A model generated the notes under the pieces. It did not search any database. It saw only the letters and a list, made by a program, of their open reading frames with translations, and had not been told where the DNA came from. Of a stretch of 64,000 bases of DNA, positions 54,208-62,105 are shown piece after piece (positions within the stretch are counted from its first letter, which is position 1; each line of letters starts with the position of its first letter). Position numbers and translations under genes: made by a program. The stretch lies in contig NZ_JALGYW010000027.1 in assembly GCF_023111095.1 (NCBI RefSeq), positions 1-64,000 on the forward strand, written 5' to 3'. Source of the stretch: Maribellus sp. YY47. Lineage in GTDB: Bacteria; Bacteroidota; Bacteroidia; Bacteroidales; Prolixibacteraceae.

Positions 54208-54909
54208 ATGAAACATATAATCGTTGTTTGGTTGGTTGTCCTGACCGTGTGTTCGGTCAATGCACAGGAAAAGTTATTTGATTTTGGCGAGGTTGTTCCC
54301 TGGGGAAAAGTTGTAGATGGACAGAAAGCTAAAGGTGAGGCCATCGAATGGATCCAGGTAAATACGCTGAACGAAACCTGGAGTAAGAAAGGAGACGAAC
54401 TGATTTGTATGGGGCAACCGATTGGGGTAATCCGGTCGGCAAAAAAATACCGCAATTTCATGATGCATATTGAATGGAAGCACATGGAAGCCGGGGGAAA
54501 TTCGGGGACCTTTGTGTGGAGCGATGCCAATGCCGACGACAAGAACCGCTTGCCCAATGGTGTTGAAGTTCAAATGCTGGAACTCGATTGGGTGAAACTC
54601 AATAAAAGAGACGGAAAAGAGCCGCCCATCGCCTATGTTCACGGAGAACTTTTCGGGGTTGGCGGAGTTACAACCATTCCGGATAACCCTCGTGGTGAGC
54701 GAAGCAAATCCATCGAGAATCGTTGCAAGGGCAAAGGCGAATGGAACGTGTACGATGTGGTTTGTGTGGACGGAACCATCAAACTTTCGGTAAACGGGAA
54801 ATTTGTAAACGGAATCAGTAAATCATCTAAAACAGAAGGATACATCTGCCTGGAATCGGAAGGAGCTGAAATTCATTTTCGAAATTTGAAAATTGTAGAA
54901 CTACCTTAA
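54208..54909 (+). CDS. DUF1080 3-keto-glycoside hydrolase-like protein
   Basis: A 233-residue exported protein: signal peptide with cleavage near NAQEK, then a DUF1080 beta-sandwich containing [51 protein letters not shown] and [20 protein letters not shown]. It lies in the same operon as the Tat-exported oxidoreductase just upstream. It differs from the DUF1080 lipoprotein at 4119, which has no such partner. Its stop is one base from the convergent CDF gene end. Confidence 0.9.
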   Translation: MKHIIVVWLVVLTVCSVNAQEKLFDFGEVVPWGKVVDGQKAKGEAIEWIQVNTLNETWSKKGDELICMGQPIGVIRSAKKYRNFMMHIEWKHMEAGGNSGTFVWSDANADDKNRLPNGVEVQMLELDWVKLNKRDGKEPPIAYVHGELFGVGGVTTIPDNPRGERSKSIENRCKGKGEWNVYDVVCVDGTIKLSVNGKFVNGISKSSKTEGYICLESEGAEIHFRNLKIVELP

Positions 54910-54910
54910 T

Positions 54911-55783
54911 TTACTTTTTCTTCCATGTAATGGGTTCGGGATGAACCGTTGTAATGTAGCCAAACTCCGCTTTGATCACTTTTTCGATGCCGGTACATAT
55001 TTCGTGTGCTTCTTCCAGTGACATTTCGGGCGGAAGTTTGATATGGCAACTCATTTCGGTGTGATGCCCGTAGTTGTGCAAATTAATATGATGGATGTAC
55101 AAGGGAACTTTTGAGCTTTTTTGTGCTGTTTCGCTGATGGATACCAGTAATTCTTCACTGGGACTTTCACCCAGTAACGACGTTATTTCTTTCGACATAA
55201 TCTCGTAGCTGGCATAGCCGATCATAATGGCAACAATTATACTTAAAACTGCATCGGTCCACCAGAAAGAACTTCCTAAAACAATACCGATCAAAACGAT
55301 GATGGATGACAGTGCATCTGTCCGGTGATGCCAGCCATCGGCAATTAACATGGTCGATTTGATCTTTTTTCCGGCCCAGAATGCATACTGTGTCATGATT
55401 TCATTCACTACGATCGAGATAATTACGGCAATCCATGCAAATGTGCTGTAGTAGGTTTGTTCGCGGGTTCCAAATTTCTCAATACCATTGATAATGAAAT
55501 CGAATGCAACGAGGGCCAGTACTACTCCGATAATAATCGATGCAATGTGTTCGGCTCTGCCATGCCCAAAAGGATGATCACTATCGGCGGGTTTTCGCGA
55601 GATTTTACCTCCAATTAAAACAATGGCTGAAGTGATAACGTCAGAAATGGAATGCCAGGCATCGGCAACAAGGGCCAAAGAACCGGTTGAGATGCCGGCC
55701 CAGTATTTTAATGCCGACAGGGCCACGTTTCCTATAATAGAAAACCATCCGGCCCGCAGATTGTATTTTTTGCGTTCATCCAT
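54911..55783 (-). CDS. Cation diffusion facilitator (CDF) metal transporter
   Basis: I use the ATG at 55783 (290 residues) rather than an in-frame TTG upstream. Six membrane helices are visible, with metal-binding motifs DAWHSISD on helix 2 and DGWHHRTDALSS on helix 5, followed by a cytoplasmic C-terminal domain (NLHNYGHHTEMSCHIKLPP). CDF proteins export Zn2+, Fe2+, Mn2+ or Co2+ against protons; the histidine-containing DxxxH pairs do not fix the metal. It ends immediately beside the DUF1080 gene and follows a response regulator gene, but a regulatory link is not shown. Confidence 0.92.
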   Translation of the reverse strand: MDERKKYNLRAGWFSIIGNVALSALKYWAGISTGSLALVADAWHSISDVITSAIVLIGGKISRKPADSDHPFGHGRAEHIASIIIGVVLALVAFDFIINGIEKFGTREQTYYSTFAWIAVIISIVVNEIMTQYAFWAGKKIKSTMLIADGWHHRTDALSSIIVLIGIVLGSSFWWTDAVLSIIVAIMIGYASYEIMSKEITSLLGESPSEELLVSISETAQKSSKVPLYIHHINLHNYGHHTEMSCHIKLPPEMSLEEAHEICTGIEKVIKAEFGYITTVHPEPITWKKK

Positions 55784-55815
55784 AATCCGCAGAAAGTTCA
55801 AATGTAACAAAAATC

Positions 55816-56526
55816 TTATTGCTTGTTCTCCAGAAGAGCGGAAAGCTCTGCCTTGTATTTTCGTCCAACGGGCAACTTCTTTTTAGCAACTTCGATGAAA
55901 CCCGGTCCAACGGTTTCAATTTTTGAGATGGAAATGATAAAGCTTCGGTGAATTTGTATAAACCGGTGAGGAGGCAGAGTTTCCTGCAGATGACTGATGC
56001 GTTCCTTGGTGACGATTTTCTGGGCGGTAGTGTGTGCAATTACATAATCGCCGAGGCTTTCGAAATACAAAACGTCGGCAAGATTTACCTTGTAATGTTT
56101 TTTATCTGCTTTTAAAAAAATGAAATCCACTTCTTTGGGGGCGGTTGGATTTTCTTCTGCCTTTTCTTTGGGTGACTGTTGATCAAGAAAATGCTGAATC
56201 GCGCGGGCAAAACGTCCGAACGAAATCGGTTTTAAGAGGTAATCTACCACCTGAAGTTCAAAGGCTTCAATGGCATAATCGCGGTAAGCCGTTGTGAAAA
56301 TAACCTTTGGCGGATGCGAGAGCGAGCGAATAAAATCGACACCGGTAAGTTGTGGCATTTGAATATCGCAAAACAAGAGATCAACCTTTTCTTTTGCAAG
56401 AATACTCATGGCTTCCAGTGCATTGCTGCACTCAGCTACAACCGTAAAATCGGTAAACGCTGCGAGGTGTTTTTTTATCACCCGTATTGCAATGGGTTCA
56501 TCGTCTATGATTAAACAGCGGTACAT
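55816..56526 (-). CDS. LytTR-type response regulator
   Basis: The ATG at 56526 (236 residues) is preferred to an upstream TTG; it lies one base after the kinase stop codon. The receiver domain has the acidic D8-D9 pair, phosphorylatable D54 in LLFCDIQMP and KPISFGRF. After a short linker (about 120-135), the C-terminal LytTR DNA-binding domain has DVLYFESLGDYVIAHT and HRFIQIHRSFIISISKI. It is paired with the LytS-like kinase directly upstream. Confidence 0.93.
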   Translation of the reverse strand: MYRCLIIDDEPIAIRVIKKHLAAFTDFTVVAECSNALEAMSILAKEKVDLLFCDIQMPQLTGVDFIRSLSHPPKVIFTTAYRDYAIEAFELQVVDYLLKPISFGRFARAIQHFLDQQSPKEKAEENPTAPKEVDFIFLKADKKHYKVNLADVLYFESLGDYVIAHTTAQKIVTKERISHLQETLPPHRFIQIHRSFIISISKIETVGPGFIEVAKKKLPVGRKYKAELSALLENKQ

Positions 56527-56527
56527 A

Positions 56528-57613
56528 TTAAGATTCGAGTTCAAGGATTAAATTTACTGAAAAAGTTTCTGACAGTTCGTCAACCCGCAGTATGTACTTC
56601 CCCGGATACAGAAGTTCCAGTCTTTTCCGAACATTAACCAAACCAATGCCGTTACTGTAGCTTTGTTCTTTTGGTTTTAACGGGGTACGCGAATTTTCCA
56701 CAGAGAACGTTAGGTTCTTATCGCTCAGGCTCGCTTTCATGTTGATAAAAGCCATTCCGGGGAAGTGACTAACGCCGTGTTTGAACGCATTTTCCACAAA
56801 AGGCAACAGAATCAAGGGAGCGATTTTCAGGTGTTCCGTTTCATCCGGAAATTCAAGGGTGAGCTTTAGTTTATTCGGGTATCGGATTTTTTCAATTTCG
56901 ATGTAATTTTTCAGGTTGGCGAGTTCTTCTGAAAGATCGACAAGTTTCGCATCGCAACGGTATAAAATATAATCCAGAATGTCGGACAATTGAAGCACCA
57001 ATGCGGGGGCTTCATCCGATTTTTCGAGAGTAAGTCCGTACAAATTATTCAGGGTATTGAACAGAAAATGAGGATGAACCTGTGCTTTCAGAAGTTTTAA
57101 CTCGGCTTCTTTTAGTTTAAGTTCTGTGGTTAGTTGTGCCTTTTCGAGCTCGCTCTTTTCCTGTTGCATGAAAAATGCCCGCTTTACCTGTTTGATTGCA
57201 ATCCCCAGGAAAATGATAAAATGGAGTGATACGATTTGCAGCTCGGGGTGTAGCAGCGTAGGAGATATGGCAGCTTTGTTGGTTAGTATAAAAATAAGTG
57301 CATAAAAAACGATCAGAAACGACAACCATACTCCGACAAGTAAGGTGTAAAAACTGTAAAGGAAGAAACGGGCGTAACGTTTTTTCCACAGAAAGCGTGG
57401 AAACAGAAAATGATTAAAAAAGTAGGTTTCCGAAATGGCAACCGGGAGCAGTCCTGCCGAGAAGATAATGGTAGCTTCCCGAAACTCACTGTTCCAGCTA
57501 AATAAGGCAAAATAAAAGAAGGCTACAATTATCCAGAACAGCAAATGGTAAGCGCTGCGGAAAGTTTTCGACTGCCGGGCTAGTTGAACGATGTGTTGAA
57601 TCCGATCTGTCAT
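56528..57613 (-). CDS. LytS-like membrane sensor histidine kinase
   Basis: A 361-residue kinase with about four membrane helices (roughly 25-41, 50-75, 83-110 and 124-142), a coiled linker, then a His_kinase (PF06580) domain: VHPHFLFNTLNNLYGL carries the phosphoacceptor histidine, and PLILLPFVENAFKHG and NGIGLVNVRKRLELLY are the ATP-binding boxes. There is no periplasmic sensor domain, so the signal is sensed in or near the membrane. It is transcribed with the LytTR regulator, with stop and start one base apart. Confidence 0.93.
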   Translation of the reverse strand: MTDRIQHIVQLARQSKTFRSAYHLLFWIIVAFFYFALFSWNSEFREATIIFSAGLLPVAISETYFFNHFLFPRFLWKKRYARFFLYSFYTLLVGVWLSFLIVFYALIFILTNKAAISPTLLHPELQIVSLHFIIFLGIAIKQVKRAFFMQQEKSELEKAQLTTELKLKEAELKLLKAQVHPHFLFNTLNNLYGLTLEKSDEAPALVLQLSDILDYILYRCDAKLVDLSEELANLKNYIEIEKIRYPNKLKLTLEFPDETEHLKIAPLILLPFVENAFKHGVSHFPGMAFINMKASLSDKNLTFSVENSRTPLKPKEQSYSNGIGLVNVRKRLELLYPGKYILRVDELSETFSVNLILELES

Positions 57614-57824
57614 AATCCAATTAAAAGTAGCAATTTATTTCATAGATGGCGGAACGCAAAATTGGATCGACCAAAGTCAGAGAATGGAAGTTGAACAACT
57701 ATATTTCTGCAGGTTTTGTAGTTTTAGGTTTGGAATGTCGTATGGTTCTGAATTTAGGGCGTTGATCGATTAAATGAATCTGAATTGAGTAAAGTGCAGT
57801 AGTTTGGCTTCAGAATAATTTAAA

Positions 57825-58214
57825 ATGCAAGTCATGAACATCTTTGAAATCTTTTATGTAGGTGGACCTCTTTTTATGGGGATTATTTCCTTCCTGGCAC
57901 TTTTAGCCTTCGGTGTTTTTATTCTGAAAGTTGTTCAGGTAATAAAACGGAGGTATAACTTGAAGGGACTGGATTTGATTCTACTGGCGGGGTCGGTTGC
58001 CGTTGCAGCCGGAATTCTGGCGCAAATTATCGGAATTGTACAGGCTCTCGAAGCCATTCGTGTAGCCGGAGATATTTCTCCGCAATTGGTAATGCAGGGA
58101 GCTATTGTTAGTTTCTATGCTCCTATTTATGGTTTTGTTGTTTTTATCTTTTCAATGATCTTTTATTTCGTGATGAAAGAGATCATCAAAGTCAATATGG
58201 TAGGGAACAATTAA
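57825..58214 (+). CDS. Small ExbB/TolQ/MotA-like proton-channel protein
   Basis: A 129-residue membrane protein with three helices: about 12-37, 47-69 and 92-116. The stretch AAGILAQIIGIVQALEAIRVAG followed by FYAPIYGFVVFIF matches the last two helices of MotA/TolQ/ExbB proteins. It is shorter than ExbB (about 240) and has no ExbD or TonB gene beside it. Either it works with distant partners or it forms a separate small channel. A second ATG at 57834 is an alternative start. Confidence 0.75.
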   Translation: MQVMNIFEIFYVGGPLFMGIISFLALLAFGVFILKVVQVIKRRYNLKGLDLILLAGSVAVAAGILAQIIGIVQALEAIRVAGDISPQLVMQGAIVSFYAPIYGFVVFIFSMIFYFVMKEIIKVNMVGNN

Positions 58215-58237
58215 ACACGGAAAGAAACAGGAAAACG

Positions 58238-58270
58238 GCCGGTAGTCAGCAGATTTCCGGCTTATTTTAT
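58238..58270 (+). terminator. Weak candidate terminator after the ExbB-like gene
   Basis: GCCGG (58238-58242) can pair with CCGGC (58257-58261), followed by a T-rich stretch that is also the end of the convergent gene. The stem is only 5 bases. Confidence 0.35.
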
Positions 58271-58948
58271 TTTGTCGGATACCTTCCCGATTAACTTATT
58301 TAACACCGGAATCCGCTGGAGCCGGGTAAACAGGCTGCCTCTGCCGTAATGCAGCAGAATATTGCGCGAATACACAAACAGTCCCAAACTGTGTGAGGCA
58401 AACAAAACCGGGTCGATACGGGCAAGCGAGTAGGTAAAAATCATTAAAGAACCGAAAGTGCTAATGATCCAGAATCCGAGAGGAAACAGTGATTCCTTTT
58501 CTTTTTCGGAGTGAATCCACTGGTAAAAAAATCGGGAGATAAAAACCAGCTGCGCGGTTGTTCCCCAAACCATCCAGAACAGCGAAACGTTTTCGTTGTG
58601 AAAAATGTTGCTGATGTTTCCCGTGTAGATGAGCCAGAACCAGAAGGAGAGGGGTATCAGAATGGCCAGGATTCTCGAAATGAGGGGCATCCGTTTCCAG
58701 ACGTGTTTCAGCTGGAGGTTGCGTATGTATATTCCGTACACCAGCGATTGCCCTACTACAATGGCAAAGTCGTTTCGCAGAATTCCGTAAGTAAGCATGA
58801 TGATGGAAGCCACCAGGCTGATTTGCCAGTATACCACAGGAGAAATGACTTCGCCCTCTTTTTCCGATTTAAACCACTGAATAATTGTTCGGATGAAGAA
58901 CAAACCCTGGGCAAGAAAGCCTAAGCCGATGATAAAAATGTTATTCAT
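58262..58948 (-). CDS. Duplicated LAB_N (lipid-A biosynthesis N-terminal) membrane protein
   Basis: A 228-residue polytopic protein made of two copies of the same unit: FLAQGLFFIRTIIQWFKSEKE ... YGILRNDFAIVVGQSLVYGIYIRN in the first half, and TAQLVFISRFFYQWIHSEKEK ... YSLARIDPVLFASHSLGLFVYSRN in the second. LAB_N is the PQ-loop-like membrane domain first named at the N-terminus of some lipid-A-disaccharide synthases, and occurs alone in Bacteroidota. About six helices are expected. Function is not known; a lipid or sugar transport role is inferred from the PQ-loop look. Confidence 0.85.
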   Translation of the reverse strand: MNNIFIIGLGFLAQGLFFIRTIIQWFKSEKEGEVISPVVYWQISLVASIIMLTYGILRNDFAIVVGQSLVYGIYIRNLQLKHVWKRMPLISRILAILIPLSFWFWLIYTGNISNIFHNENVSLFWMVWGTTAQLVFISRFFYQWIHSEKEKESLFPLGFWIISTFGSLMIFTYSLARIDPVLFASHSLGLFVYSRNILLHYGRGSLFTRLQRIPVLNKLIGKVSDKIK

Positions 58949-59005
58949 TTCAATTTGTAAGCGGGAGCAAAATTATAAAGATTGTGAGACACTCAGTCGG
59001 CACGA

Positions 59006-59737
59006 CTATATTTCTTTCAACTTTTCGAGTGTTTCGCGGGCTGCCTGCTGGTGGGCTTCTTTTTTCGACGTTCCTGCTCCCCGGCCAACTTCTACATTGT
59101 CGATTTTTACCACCGCATTGAATTTGGGTTGTTTCAGCTTTTCGTCAGTCTCTTCGCTGGTTTCGAATTCCACTTCCCGTTTGTTTTTCTGGCTCCACTC
59201 AATCAGCTGGCTTTTGAAATTGGAATCTTCCTGTTCAATCTCGTTCAGGTTAACAAATTGAGAGAGAATTTTTTTGGTGACAAAAAACTTGGCCGAGTGA
59301 TAATCGCGATCGAGATAGATGGCGCCGATCAGTGCTTCGAGGGCATCACCGTAAATATGACTTTTATCGACTTTTTTGGTAGTGTTTGAATCGATAAAAA
59401 CATGCAGGCCCATATCGTGGGTCAGCTTCGTGAGAAATGCCCGATTTACCAGTTTGGAGCGGGTTTTTGTAAGGAAACCTTCGTCTTCGTGAGGAAAACG
59501 ATTGTACAAAAAATCAGCAATAATCGCTCCCAGAATGGCATCACCCAGGTATTCGAGGCGTTCGTTGTTTACAAAATTTCCCTGCGAATCGATCGTTGAA
59601 GCCGATTTGTGAACGAACGCCAGATCGTAAAGTTTCAGGTTTCGGGGGTAAAAACCAAGCAGGTCTTTTAAAAACAAGTAAAACTCTTTTCGATCAGACG
59701 AAAAGAGTTTTACCCGTTGTACTATTTTTCTAACCAC
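59006..59737 (-). CDS. rnc: Ribonuclease III
   Basis: A 243-residue double-stranded RNA endonuclease acting in rRNA processing. The catalytic motif NERLEYLGDAILG is at about 58-70, and the second metal-binding region GDALEALIGAIYLD follows; a C-terminal dsRNA-binding domain ends in GTSKKEAHQQAARETLEKL. An N-terminal extension of about 25 residues is usual in Bacteroidota. It is the last gene of the acpP-fabF-rnc operon; fabF ends 6 bases upstream. Confidence 0.95.
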   Translation of the reverse strand: MVRKIVQRVKLFSSDRKEFYLFLKDLLGFYPRNLKLYDLAFVHKSASTIDSQGNFVNNERLEYLGDAILGAIIADFLYNRFPHEDEGFLTKTRSKLVNRAFLTKLTHDMGLHVFIDSNTTKKVDKSHIYGDALEALIGAIYLDRDYHSAKFFVTKKILSQFVNLNEIEQEDSNFKSQLIEWSQKNKREVEFETSEETDEKLKQPKFNAVVKIDNVEVGRGAGTSKKEAHQQAARETLEKLKEI

Positions 59738-59743
59738 AGTTTT

Positions 59744-60985
59744 CTAAAATTTTTTGAAAACTAAAGTAGCATTATGACCACCGAATCCAAAGGTATTGCT
59801 GATTGCAATGTTGACTTCCCTTTGTTTGGCCTGATTGAAAGTGAAATCCAACTTTTGGTCGATTTCAGGATCATCGGTAAAATGGTTGATGGTTGGAGGT
59901 ATAATGCTATTTTGAATGGCTAAAACGCTGGCAAGGCCTTCTACCGCTCCGGCAGCTCCCAAAAGGTGGCCGGTCATTGATTTGGTAGAACTGATACTAA
60001 GCTTATAAGCGTGATCTCCAAAGGTTTTAAGAATGGCCTTTGGTTCGGCAATGTCTCCAAGTGGAGTTGAAGTACCGTGAACGTTAATGTAGTCCACATC
60101 TTCGGGTTTTATTCCCGCATCTTCTAATGCCCATTTCATCACAAGGCTGGCGCCTCTTCCGTCGGGATCGGGAGCTGTCATATGGAAAGCATCTCCCGAC
60201 ATTCCTCCTCCGGCAATTTCGGCGTAAATTTTAGCACCTCTGCTTACTGCATGTTCGTATTCTTCGAGAATAAATGCAGCAGAGCCTTCAGCAATAACAA
60301 AACCGTCACGGTCTTTATCAAAAGGACGCGATGCGGTTTTAGGATCATCATTGCGGGTTGAAAGTGCACGCATGGAATTAAATCCTGCGACACCGGCTTC
60401 GTTAACACCAGCTTCTGAGCCCCCCGTAACTATCATATCGGCTTTGCCCATGCGAATCATGTTGAAAGCATCAATAATAGCGTGGGTGGAAGAAGCACAC
60501 GCACTAACCGTGGTGTAGTTCGGACCTCTAAATCCGTACTTGATCGAAACCAATCCACCGGCAATATTAGCAATCATTTTTGGGATAAAAAACGGAGAAA
60601 AGCGTGGTCGCTCTTCGCTGTAGGCGCGAACTTCCTCATGGAAAGTCTGCAAACCTCCAATTCCGGCTCCCCAAATAACGCCAACCCGGTCACCGTCAAC
60701 TTTCTCCAGGTCTAGGCCACTGTCTTCAATGGCCTGGGCTGTGCTCGCAAACGCGTATTGCGTAAATAAATCGTGTTTGCGAACCTCCTTCTTTTCAATA
60801 TAAAGGAGAGGATCGAAATTTTTTACTTCACAAGCAAATTGTGTAACATGCTTTGAAGCATCGAAGTGAGTTATGGGACCGGCCCCACTCACTCCTTTAA
60901 TTAAGTTCTCCCAAAATTCTTGAACGGAGTTACCCAATGGATTAACGGTACCAACACCGGTTATTACTACCCGTTTTAATTCCAT
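59744..60985 (-). CDS. fabF: 3-oxoacyl-ACP synthase II
   Basis: A 413-residue condensing enzyme of fatty-acid elongation. The catalytic Cys is in VSACASSTHAI (about 164), the histidines are in NVHGTSTPLGD and TGHLLGAAGAVEG, and FGFGGHNATLVF closes the fold. It elongates acyl-ACP with malonyl-ACP in the cytoplasm. It sits between acpP (24 bases upstream) and rnc, the standard Bacteroidota order. Confidence 0.96.
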   Translation of the reverse strand: MELKRVVITGVGTVNPLGNSVQEFWENLIKGVSGAGPITHFDASKHVTQFACEVKNFDPLLYIEKKEVRKHDLFTQYAFASTAQAIEDSGLDLEKVDGDRVGVIWGAGIGGLQTFHEEVRAYSEERPRFSPFFIPKMIANIAGGLVSIKYGFRGPNYTTVSACASSTHAIIDAFNMIRMGKADMIVTGGSEAGVNEAGVAGFNSMRALSTRNDDPKTASRPFDKDRDGFVIAEGSAAFILEEYEHAVSRGAKIYAEIAGGGMSGDAFHMTAPDPDGRGASLVMKWALEDAGIKPEDVDYINVHGTSTPLGDIAEPKAILKTFGDHAYKLSISSTKSMTGHLLGAAGAVEGLASVLAIQNSIIPPTINHFTDDPEIDQKLDFTFNQAKQREVNIAISNTFGFGGHNATLVFKKF

Positions 60986-61009
60986 AAAAGAAAAATAATA
61001 TGAGTCAGA

Positions 61010-61246
61010 TTACTTAATCGCAGATTCGATGTGAGCGATTGCCTCACCTACTGTAGAAATTTTTTCTGCTTCGTCGTCCGGAATAGCAAGGTCGAATTCT
61101 TTCTCGAACTCCATAATTAATTCAACGGTGTCAAGTGAATCAGCACCTAAGTCATTGGTGAAAGAAGCTTCTGTAACTACTTCACTTTCGTCAACACCTA
61201 GCTTATCAACGATTATAGCTTTTACTTTTGCTGCAACGTCAGACAT
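61010..61246 (-). CDS. acpP: Acyl carrier protein
   Basis: A 78-residue acidic protein with the phosphopantetheine attachment serine S37 in [12 protein letters not shown]. It carries acyl chains for fatty-acid and lipid-A synthesis. It is the first gene of the acpP-fabF-rnc operon. Confidence 0.97.
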   Translation of the reverse strand: MSDVAAKVKAIIVDKLGVDESEVVTEASFTNDLGADSLDTVELIMEFEKEFDLAIPDDEAEKISTVGEAIAHIESAIK

Positions 61247-61294
61247 AACTTTTAATTTTAATTAATACTAATTTTTGTTTTAAATAATTCGCTG

Positions 61295-61326
61295 CAAAGT
61301 AATACATTTACGCTCGAAATTTCCAA
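61295..61326 (-). promoter_or_regulatory. Bacteroidota-type promoter of the acpP-fabF-rnc operon
   Basis: On the minus strand TTGG (61323-61326), a 20-base spacer and TTACTTTG (61295-61302, one mismatch to TAnnTTTG) fit the -33/-7 pattern. The acpP ATG follows about 50 bases downstream. The opposite direction serves purN. Confidence 0.62.
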
Positions 61327-61379
61327 GAAAATCTTTAAAAAAGATGTTAACACAGTAAGTATCTTACGTCCTAAGTACC

Positions 61380-61387
61380 TAAATTTG
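61380..61387 (+). promoter_or_regulatory. Putative -7 element for purN
   Basis: TAAATTTG matches TAnnTTTG 43 bases before the purN start. No good -33 box is seen. Confidence 0.4.
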
Positions 61388-61430
61388 AATTATTTGTTTG
61401 AAAGTTCGAAACAGCAATAAACAGTAAGAA

Positions 61431-62000
61431 ATGGGTAAAAAAAGAATAGCAATTCTGGCTTCGGGTTCGGGTACAAATGCCGAAAATATTTTTAAATATT
61501 TTTCTGATAAAGAGGATGTTGAGGTCGATTCATTATGGTCGAACAAAGCTGATGCTTATGCCCTGGTTCGTGCCCGGAATTTTGGGGTGGGAAGTTTTGT
61601 ATTCGATCGCGAAAAATTCTATCGCACCGATGAAATTTTGAGTACGTTAAGAGAACGTAAAGTCGATTTAATTGTACTTGCCGGATTCCTGTGGTTGATC
61701 CCTGGGAATCTGGTTTCAGCTTTTCCTATTATTAATATACATCCTGCATTGTTGCCTAAATACGGAGGAAAAGGAATGTATGGAATGAATGTTCATCGGG
61801 CAGTGGTAGCCAATAGTGAAACGGAGTCAGGGATTTCAATTCATTATGTGAACGAGAAATACGACGAGGGGGCGCTGATTTTCCAGGCGAAATGCGAAGT
61901 GTTGCCCGAAGATACACCCGAGCAGGTTGCTGAGAAGGTACACGAGCTGGAATATCGTTATTTTCCGCAGGTAATTGCCGATGTATTGGCCAAAATGTAA
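61431..62000 (+). CDS. purN: Phosphoribosylglycinamide formyltransferase
   Basis: A 189-residue enzyme of purine synthesis transferring a formyl group from 10-formyl-THF to GAR. Seen: RIAILASGSGTNAENIF at the start (GAR binding), the catalytic asparagine in INIHPALLPKYGGKGMYG and ESGISIHYVNEKYDEGALIFQ with the conserved histidine and aspartate. Length is standard. It is divergent from acpP. Confidence 0.95.
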   Translation: MGKKRIAILASGSGTNAENIFKYFSDKEDVEVDSLWSNKADAYALVRARNFGVGSFVFDREKFYRTDEILSTLRERKVDLIVLAGFLWLIPGNLVSAFPIINIHPALLPKYGGKGMYGMNVHRAVVANSETESGISIHYVNEKYDEGALIFQAKCEVLPEDTPEQVAEKVHELEYRYFPQVIADVLAKM

Positions 62001-62093
62001 ACATTGTCCCCGTTCGGTGGTTAATAAATTTTACAAATGATTATATCCTGTTAAATAATGTTAAGGGTCGAAATCACAGGCTTTTAATCAATC

Positions 62094-62101
62094 TATCTTT
62101 G
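62094..62101 (+). promoter_or_regulatory. -7 element abutting the histidine kinase start
   Basis: TATCTTTG ends 4 bases before the ATG at 62106. A start site about 7 bases downstream would give a leaderless mRNA, or the true start is the ATG at 62118. Confidence 0.5.
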
Positions 62102-62105
62102 GTGC

